From: DATHSY01 sp046729855
GTDB taxonomy: Bacteria; Actinomycetota; UBA4738; HRBIN12
Direction of reading: 5' to 3'
Length of the DNA stretch: 64,000 nucleotides
NCBI GenBank assembly: GCA_046729855.1
Contig: JBKPHM010000012.1
Span: 48,289 to 112,288, forward strand
Below, piece after piece: positions 59,333 through 64,000 of this stretch; position 1 is the first letter of the stretch; the number at the start of each line of letters is the position of its first letter. The notes under the pieces are model-generated. The model ran no database searches. It saw only the letters and a list, made by a program, of their open reading frames with translations, and was not told where the DNA came from. The position numbers and the translations under genes were made by a program.

Positions 59333-60084
59333 GACTCGCCCACCACCACGTTGGCCGGCGGCGGCTTCTGCGTGAGGTCGCCGCCCAGCTCGGACTCGAT
59401 GAATTTCGCCGTCGCCTCGGGGTTCAGGCAGACGTTGTTCGCGAAGGTCACCTCGTCGGACTGGATCGAGACGATGTAGTTGAGGATGTCGGTGATCTGC
59501 TGGTCGTTCAGCGGGCCGGCGTACCGGACGCTCCAGGACGGCATGATCTCACCGCGGCCGCGCTCGACCACGGCACGGATGTCGGCGAGCGAGAAGATCA
59601 GCGTGTGCCCCGTCGAGGGCCCGCCGCACACCGTGGTCAGGTTTGGCGTGGGGACGACCGTCCCGGTGGCCGGGTCGATGATCCGTGACCCCTGCAGCTC
59701 GCCCCCGTGGCAGCGGACGCAGCCGATCCCGCCCTGGTTCTCCTCCGTGAACAACTGGACGGCGGCCTCGCCACGCGCGATCGAGTCGGTGAGCAGATCC
59801 TTCTCCTGCGCCAGGTTGCTGTTCGGCTCGGACACCCACGCCATCGGGAGCCAGACGACGAGGAAGATGACCAACACCACGCCCCACGCCTGGAGCTTTT
59901 GGAGGTTCGGCGTCTCCAGGTCGGCGTCCGAGGGGCCGGGTCGCATCGCGCGGGGGATGTCGGGTCCCTGGTCCGCCCGACGGACGCCGCGCCGAGCGAA
60001 TAGCGCCACGCCCGCGACGAGCAGAAAGATCAGCCCGCCGATGACGAGGACGATGCCCTGGGCCTGCGAGAGCGCGAGCATCAT
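59329..60084 (-). CDS. Membrane-anchored monoheme cytochrome c of the bc complex
   Basis: This 251-residue protein has two transmembrane helices (about 10-30 and 66-84) and then a cytochrome c domain. The single heme site is C122-V-R-C125-H126 in GGIGCVRCHGGEL. GEIMPSWS offers the methionine ligand at about residue 180. The rest (ITDILNYIVSIQSDE) is the usual C-terminal helix. Actinobacterial QcrC is often diheme; one heme here is simpler, as in some menaquinol complexes. Coupled by overlap to the Rieske gene. Confidence 0.88.
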   Translation of the reverse strand: MMLALSQAQGIVLVIGGLIFLLVAGVALFARRGVRRADQGPDIPRAMRPGPSDADLETPNLQKLQAWGVVLVIFLVVWLPMAWVSEPNSNLAQEKDLLTDSIARGEAAVQLFTEENQGGIGCVRCHGGELQGSRIIDPATGTVVPTPNLTTVCGGPSTGHTLIFSLADIRAVVERGRGEIMPSWSVRYAGPLNDQQITDILNYIVSIQSDEVTFANNVCLNPEATAKFIESELGGDLTQKPPPANVVVGES

Positions 60085-60818
60085 CCGGGCGCCACGCAGA
60101 ACGGGCCCTGCGGCGGTTCGTCGATCGTGTTGGTCCCGCGAGGCGGTCCGAGGACGATCTGCGACGTGTCGACGACCACGTTGCCGCCCTCGTCGATCTG
60201 CATCATGAAGCGGTCTAGGCCGCGCGGCGCGGGCCCGAGCTGGTACTCACCGGCCTGGTTGTACTTGGATCCGTGACACGGGCACTCGAACCACTTGGAG
60301 CTGGCGCAGAACGGGACCCGGCACCCCAGGTGCACGCACCGCTGGTACAGCGGCATGATGCCCTGGACGCTGAGTCCCTCCGCCGCGTAGTCGATATCCC
60401 CGTCCGGGTGCCCGTCCCACGGCACGATGTAGAACCGCCCGGCGCCGTAGTAGAAAGGCTCGCCCGAGCTCAGTTGCGACCGGATGTCCTCGAGCTTGCC
60501 GGCCGTGATCAGCGACCCGAAGCCGCCCTTCAGGTTCGGCCACAGGAACGCCAGCGTCGCGCCACCGAACACCGCCCCGAACACCGCGAGCGAGCCGACC
60601 AGCGACCTCCGGAAGAACTCGCGCCGTGTGACGGGCGGCGACGTCCTCCTCGGCGCCTCGACGGCCGGCGGTCGACCCGGGATCCCCGGCGCCGCCGCGG
60701 CACGCTGGGCGCGACGCGCGCGCACGAACGACAGGCCGAAGATGATCGCGAACAGGTCGATGAGCGCCACGACCACGATCACCGCGATCTCGCCTTGCGA
60801 GAGCGCCAGCACCGTCAC
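60081..60818 (-). CDS. Rieske iron-sulfur protein of the bc complex
   Basis: This 245-residue protein has an N-terminal transmembrane helix (GEIAVIVVVALIDLFAIIFG), a basic linker and a second membrane segment after RREFFRRSLVGSLAVFGAVFGG (in part), resembling a twin-arginine-like export region. The [2Fe-2S] motifs CVHLGC and CPCHGSKYN are intact. The GTG at 60818 overlaps the cytochrome b stop by 4 bp; a much longer open frame upstream is antisense-like shadow sequence and not coding. It transfers electrons from menaquinol to cytochrome c. Confidence 0.93.
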   Translation of the reverse strand: MTVLALSQGEIAVIVVVALIDLFAIIFGLSFVRARRAQRAAAAPGIPGRPPAVEAPRRTSPPVTRREFFRRSLVGSLAVFGAVFGGATLAFLWPNLKGGFGSLITAGKLEDIRSQLSSGEPFYYGAGRFYIVPWDGHPDGDIDYAAEGLSVQGIMPLYQRCVHLGCRVPFCASSKWFECPCHGSKYNQAGEYQLGPAPRGLDRFMMQIDEGGNVVVDTSQIVLGPPRGTNTIDEPPQGPFCVAPG

Positions 60819-61654
60819 AGCTCGAAGAACACCCCCTGCGCCCAGGGCCACACCCAGTTGTAGCCCGTGCCGCGGAAGAACGAGCCGATGATCGTGAGGG
60901 TGGCCCCGAACATGAACATCATCGTGAACAGCGTGATCGCGAGCTTGCGGTCGCCCGGCCGGGTGCTCGGGTTCCGGTCCATGTAGGGCACCGCCGCCAA
61001 CACCACCAGGATGAAGGTCGGGATCGAGATCCCCGCGACCAGCGGATGGAAGTACCGCAGCAGCTCCTGCAGCCCCAGGAAGTACCACGGCGCCTTCGAC
61101 GGGTTCGGCGTCAGGTTCGGGTTGGCGAGCTCGCGGAGCGGCGCGTTCACGAACGTGGAGAAGAACACGAGCCCGGCCGACACGACCAGAAGCGCGATGA
61201 ACTCCTCGATCAACAGGTGTGGCCACACGTTGATCCGGTCCCCCTGCTCCCGCTCGACCCGCTGGATCCCCTCCGGCGGCACCAACGCGAGCAACCGATG
61301 CTTGTCGGGCGCCCCCTTCTTTGGAGAAGGCACCGCCCCCGTAGGCGGCGGCGCCTCCCTCACCGGCGTCGCCACCGCCACCCCACCCGGAGAGGGAGCG
61401 GCGGCAGCGGCAGGAGCAGGAGCGGCGGCCGGCCGAGCAGCCGGAGCCGCGGCCGGCGAGGGTGCAGCCTCCCCGTCGCCCTGTGCCGGAGCAGCGGCAG
61501 CGCCGGGGCCTTCGCCGCTTTTGGCCCGAAGGGCCCGAATGCCCGCCGACCGAGCGCGCCCCTCGGCCACGCGTCGCTCCGTCCCCTTGCCCAGCTCCTC
61601 CGCGAGGACCCGGTCGAAGGTCTCCTGGTCGAGCGGTGTGTCCTCTCGCGCCAT
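60815..61654 (-). CDS. Cytochrome b C-terminal half (subunit IV-like) with Ala/Pro-rich extension
   Basis: This 279-residue protein carries three transmembrane helices of the C-terminal half of cytochrome b (IEEFIALLVVSAGLVFFST, the IPTFILVVLAAVPYMD region and LFTMMFMFGATLTIIGSFF). The Qo-site motif reads PSKAPWYFLGLQELLRYFHP, the menaquinol-type form of PEWY in which the glutamate is replaced. An unusual N-terminal part of about 120 residues is very rich in Ala and Pro (AAAPAARPAAAPAPAAAAAP). It pairs with the separate N-terminal half, as in Bacillus qcrB/qcrC. Confidence 0.9.
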   Translation of the reverse strand: MAREDTPLDQETFDRVLAEELGKGTERRVAEGRARSAGIRALRAKSGEGPGAAAAPAQGDGEAAPSPAAAPAARPAAAPAPAAAAAPSPGGVAVATPVREAPPPTGAVPSPKKGAPDKHRLLALVPPEGIQRVEREQGDRINVWPHLLIEEFIALLVVSAGLVFFSTFVNAPLRELANPNLTPNPSKAPWYFLGLQELLRYFHPLVAGISIPTFILVVLAAVPYMDRNPSTRPGDRKLAITLFTMMFMFGATLTIIGSFFRGTGYNWVWPWAQGVFFEL

Positions 61655-61672
61655 CGCTCTGCTCTCCCAGCT

Positions 61673-62443
61673 CTACAGGGGTCCCGAGATCCCGCCGTCC
61701 TTGCGGATCCGCCAGAAGTGCACGGATAGGAACAGCACCAGCACGAACGGGAGCGCCCAAACATGCAGCACGTACCACCGGAGCAGCGTCTCCGGCCCGA
61801 CGGTCACGCCGCCGAGCAGCAGGAAGTTCGCCTGCTTCGCGATCAGCGGCGAGTAGCCGGCAAGCGACGTGCCCACCGTTACCGCCCAGATCGCGAGCTG
61901 GTCCCACGGCAGCAGGTAGCCGGTGAACGACAGCCCGAGCGTCAGGAACAGCAGGATCACGCCGACAACCCAGTTGAACTCGCGCGGCGGCTTGTACGCG
62001 CCGGTGTAGAACACGCGTGCCATGTGCAGCGTCACGGTCAAGACCATGAGGTGCGCGCCCCACCGGTGCAGGTTCCGGACGAGGTCGCCGAAGAACACGC
62101 CCGTGCGGATGTTCTGCATGTCGGCGTACGCCGTGGCGCTCGCGATGTCGGCGCTGGGCCGGTAGAAGAACATCAGGTAGATGCCGGTGACCGTCAGAAG
62201 GACGAACAGGAAGAACGACAGGCCGCCCAGGCAGAACGTGTAGGTCAGCTTCAGCCCGTGGCGCTTCATCTTCACCGGGTGCAGGTGGTACAGGACGTTG
62301 TTCATCGTCGCGAGCGCCCGGTCGCGCGAGGTGTCCTTGTAGCCCTTCCGGAAGATCGACCCCGGCCGGAACATGGACTTCCAGACCTCGGTGTCCCGCG
62401 CGCGGTCGAGCATCTCCCCGGGTGCCGGCGGCTTGAGCTTCAC
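61673..62443 (-). CDS. qcrB: Cytochrome b N-terminal half (heme-binding)
   Basis: This 256-residue protein has four transmembrane helices of cytochrome b6 type. Heme-binding histidines lie in LVRNLHRWGAHLMVLTVTLHMARVF (in part) and RWYVLHVWALPFVLVLFLSVHFWRI (in part). TGYLLPWDQLAIWAVTVGTS marks the Qo side. The GTG at 62443 has GGGGGGAAGGG upstream. It forms the heme core with the following C-terminal half. Its length and the split layout fit menaquinol:cytochrome c reductases of Gram-positive bacteria. Confidence 0.93.
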   Translation of the reverse strand: MKLKPPAPGEMLDRARDTEVWKSMFRPGSIFRKGYKDTSRDRALATMNNVLYHLHPVKMKRHGLKLTYTFCLGGLSFFLFVLLTVTGIYLMFFYRPSADIASATAYADMQNIRTGVFFGDLVRNLHRWGAHLMVLTVTLHMARVFYTGAYKPPREFNWVVGVILLFLTLGLSFTGYLLPWDQLAIWAVTVGTSLAGYSPLIAKQANFLLLGGVTVGPETLLRWYVLHVWALPFVLVLFLSVHFWRIRKDGGISGPL

Positions 62444-62466
62444 CCTGCCCTTCCCCCCTGCGACCG

Positions 62467-62865
62467 CTACTCGGCGTCGGCCCTCTGCGACAGCGGGACC
62501 GAGGCCATCGTGCGCGTCCCGCCCGCGTCCTCCGGCAGCCGCGCATAGTACAGCGTGTCCGTCGGACACCGTTCGACGCACACCGAGCAGCGGGTGCACG
62601 CGTTGTCATCCACGACGAAGATCGCGTTCGCCTGTGACACCTCGGCCTCGACCGGGTCGCTCTCGGCGTCCTGCACGATGTCCGGCGACAGCATGAAGAT
62701 GCAGTTCCACGGACAGACGTCCTCGCAGGCGCGGCACAGGATGCAGTTGTCGGGGTCGAGCATCAGGTGCTTGGGCGACTTGACGCCCTGCGCCAGCCAC
62801 GAGGGGTCGACGGCGTCGACCACGTAGTCGGTGTGGATGTCGACCTCGGTCTTCTGGAACGGCAT
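62467..62865 (-). CDS. Dicluster [4Fe-4S] ferredoxin in bc-complex operon
   Basis: This 132-residue soluble protein has two classic cluster motifs: NCILCRACEDVCPWNC (with an extra cysteine) and ACTRCSVCVERCPTDTL. The order LMLDPDNCILC and FVVDDNACTRC is that of bacterial-type ferredoxins. An N-terminal 35-residue segment (PFQKTEVDIHTDYVV) and a polar C-tail flank the domain. The start overlaps the previous stop (TGATG), so it is stoichiometrically coupled to the complex. A ferredoxin inside a bc operon is unusual and hints at an added electron entry or exit. Confidence 0.92.
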   Translation of the reverse strand: MPFQKTEVDIHTDYVVDAVDPSWLAQGVKSPKHLMLDPDNCILCRACEDVCPWNCIFMLSPDIVQDAESDPVEAEVSQANAIFVVDDNACTRCSVCVERCPTDTLYYARLPEDAGGTRTMASVPLSQRADAE

Positions 62866-63218
62866 CAGCGGTACCCGCCGGAGGGTCTCGAGTCGCCTGC
62901 GCGGCCGCGGAGGCGCCGGCGCCAGTTCTGCATCAGGACGGCCGCGACGAGGACCGTGACGAACGGGCCCGTCGTCAGGCCCATGGCAACCGCGTCGCGG
63001 ACCTCGAGCCACCAGTCGCCCGTGCCCGACGGCCCGCCCCACCCGAACTGCTGCTCGGCGATGTACATCCATGCCGAGGGCATCACGACCATCGTGAACA
63101 GCGAGAAGAACAGGATCCCCAGCGACCCGATCACGGCCGTGGTCCACGTCCACTCGAAGTCCCGGAGGAACGGCTCCGCGCGCTCCCTCAGGGCGACGAG
63201 CCTGTCTCGAACCGTCAT
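62865..63218 (-). CDS. Two-helix membrane protein, first gene of bc-complex operon
   Basis: This 117-residue protein has an N-terminal basic helix (TVRDRLVALRERAEPFLRD) and two transmembrane helices (AVIGSLGILFFSLFTMVV; GPFVTVLVAAVLMQN). Between them lies a short aromatic loop with EQQFGWGGPSGTGDWW. No cofactor motif. As the promoter-proximal gene of the operon it may anchor the ferredoxin or be an assembly factor. A TAGGAT -10 (63229-63234) and the site GAGGGG lie upstream. Confidence 0.7.
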   Translation of the reverse strand: MTVRDRLVALRERAEPFLRDFEWTWTTAVIGSLGILFFSLFTMVVMPSAWMYIAEQQFGWGGPSGTGDWWLEVRDAVAMGLTTGPFVTVLVAAVLMQNWRRRLRGRAGDSRPSGGYR

Positions 63219-63228
63219 GCGACCCCTC

Positions 63229-63234
63229 ATCCTA
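63229..63234 (-). promoter_or_regulatory. -10 box of the bc-complex operon
   Basis: TAGGAT on the minus strand, 10 nt before the ATG at 63218. The Rex-like inverted repeat at 63253-63282 starts 18 bp upstream, covering the -35 position. Confidence 0.5.
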
Positions 63235-63252
63235 TCCGTCCCGGGCGCGCTC

Positions 63253-63282
63253 GACCGCTCGTGAAAGGTTTCACGAGCGGTC
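63253..63282. promoter_or_regulatory. Perfect 14-bp inverted repeat, Rex-type operator
   Basis: GACCGCTCGTGAAA-GG-TTTCACGAGCGGTC. The core GTGAA-n4-TTCAC is the Rex half-site geometry (TTGTGAA-n4-TTCACAA). The repeat overlaps the -35 region of the bc-complex operon. Rex is encoded at the operon's other end. No U-tract follows on either side, so a terminator is unlikely. Confidence 0.65.
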
Positions 63283-63404
63283 ACCGACATGATGTCGCGA
63301 ACGGGACTCACCCGCAACCCATGCGGCACCGCCCCAGGGCGGGGGCTCAAGGAGCGAGCGCGTACGCGCGAGCGATAGCCCCCGGAGGAGCGAGGTCCCC
63401 GACC

Positions 63405-63410
63405 TAGACT
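63405..63410 (+). promoter_or_regulatory. -10 box of ccdA
   Basis: TAGACT, 6 nt before the GTG at 63417; leaderless layout. Confidence 0.45.
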
Positions 63411-63416
63411 TGAGCC

Positions 63417-63905
63417 GTGGGAGCCCCCGCCCTCGCCGACATCATCGACTCCGGTCTCGCCTCGTGGTGGGCGCCGGTGCTGGCGTTCGCGGCCGGGATC
63501 GTCTCGTTCGCGAGCCCGTGCGTCTTCCCGCTGGTCCCGGGCTACCTCTCGTTCGTGTCCGGGCAGGAGCGGAGCGCGCGGCCGGTGCTGCCGATCGTGC
63601 TCTTCATCGCGGGATTCGCGGTGTTCTTCACGGCGATCGGCGCGTTCTCGGGGGGCGTGCTGTACGAGGTCCTGAGGTCCGAGGCGGCGCTGCGCGTCTC
63701 GGGCGTCGTGGTCATCGTCTTCGGGCTGCTGATGTTGGCCTACGCGTTCCAGGTGGGCTGGCCGGCGTTGTTCGCGGAGCGGCGGCCGCTGCTGGAGCAC
63801 GTGAGGCCCGGGCCCGCGTGGGCGTTCCCGCTCGGGTTCGCGTTCGGCGCCGGGTGGACGCCGTGCATCGGGCCGGTGCTGGCCGGGGTCCTGTCGATCG
63901 CGGCC
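63417..63905 (+). CDS. ccdA: Cytochrome c biogenesis protein CcdA, truncated by artefact
   Basis: The first 163 residues belong to the CcdA/DsbD transmembrane family, which passes reducing power across the membrane to keep apocytochrome cysteines reduced. The motif IVSFASPCVFPLVPGYLSFVSG contains the essential SPCxxPxxP cysteine. A second helix pair has PILFIAGFAVFFTAIG-like sequence, and FAFGAGWTPCIGPVLAGVLSIAA has the second conserved cysteine. It fits beside a cytochrome c-containing complex. Sense is lost at 63906, where poly-G begins; the C-terminal part is missing. Confidence 0.88.
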
Positions 63906-64000
63906 GGGGGGGGGGGGGGGGCGCCCCCCGCCCCCGGGCGGGGGGGTGTGGGCGGGCGCGCCCGCGGGGGGCGCACGCCCCCAGCACCCCCGGGGGCCCC
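63906..64000. other. Poly-G/low-complexity contig-end artefact
   Basis: A run of 16 G (63906-63921) is followed by almost pure G/C low-complexity sequence with only a handful of A or T. The ccdA frame becomes poly-Gly/Pro/Arg, unlike any CcdA. This looks like a sequencing or assembly artefact and should not be annotated as coding. Confidence 0.85.

Noticed and set aside
60081..62609. An 842-codon open frame covering Rieske, cytochrome b and ferredoxin genes on the minus strand
   Set aside because: Only its last 245 codons are the Rieske protein; the rest is an off-frame shadow of the two cytochrome b genes with arginine/glycine-rich nonsense composition.
1..64000. CRISPR arrays, insertion sequences, integrases, phage genes
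   Set aside because: None found: no spaced palindromic repeats, no transposase or recombinase frames, no att-like duplications at tRNA genes.

Overview
The window is a gene-dense, strongly GC-biased chromosomal segment, almost certainly from an uncultured member of the Actinomycetota. The evidence is a set of lineage-typical genes: a GlnR-type nitrogen regulator, the GlnE adenylyltransferase, a MshA-like mycothiol glycosyltransferase, an RsiG-type protein, a Rex redox repressor, the tiny basic ribosomal protein bS22, and a menaquinol-type bc complex with split cytochrome b. I see no phage, transposon, plasmid or CRISPR features. Most genes sit in compact operons with 1-8 bp start/stop overlaps. 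Many promoters place a TANNNT-like -10 box only 6-9 nt before the start codon, which suggests widespread leaderless mRNAs.

Layout. 1-3714 (-): an E1alpha/E1beta/E2 2-oxoacid dehydrogenase operon followed by a 69-aa SH3-like protein and a hotdog-fold 3-aminobutyryl-CoA ammonia-lyase-like gene cut by the window edge. 3763-4887: an unknown actinobacterial gene and tRNA-Glu, tRNA-Asp and tRNA-Phe in one array. 4994-8412: DUF192, a polytopic membrane histidine kinase with a DUF5317 partner, a structured intergenic region, a 30-aa secreted-peptide-like ORF and tRNA-Lys. 8487-15629: a SIMPL protein, NAD synthetase, a helical protein, a large adenylate-cyclase/ATPase/TPR protein and a secreted protein. 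15785-25090 is a nitrogen block: GSI-alpha glutamine synthetase, ornithine aminotransferase, GlnE, RidA, an adenylylatable GSI-beta glutamine synthetase with a GlnR-like operator, and GlnR. 25144-32441: MoaD, a diacylglycerol kinase-like protein, sulfate assimilation (cysH/sat, divergent), an M23 peptidase, RsiG, asparaginase and MshA. 32540-32850 is an unidentified structured RNA with its own strong promoter and terminator.

32912-47654 (+) is mainly amino-acid catabolism: TetR-proline dehydrogenase-ProC-amidohydrolase, then P5C dehydrogenase, two class III aminotransferases, a VOC protein, a two-subunit CoA-transferase, peptidase E, an AcuC-like deacetylase and pyruvate kinase. A striking 13-bp x 5 repeat made of start and stop codons lies between the VOC and CoA-transferase genes. 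47758-57443 is mixed: SGNH hydrolase, two SDRs, a phosphatase-like protein, a Clp1-like P-loop kinase, bS22, an alpha/beta hydrolase, a SAM hydrolase-family protein, an S55 (SpoIVB-like) protease and a TIM-barrel protein.

57440-64000 is a redox/respiration block: glutaredoxin-like protein and Rex (+), facing an eight-gene bc-complex operon (-) that also encodes a dicluster ferredoxin. A perfect 14-bp Rex-like inverted repeat lies at that operon's promoter, with ccdA diverging beyond it. The last ~95 bases are a poly-G/low-complexity artefact that destroys ccdA.
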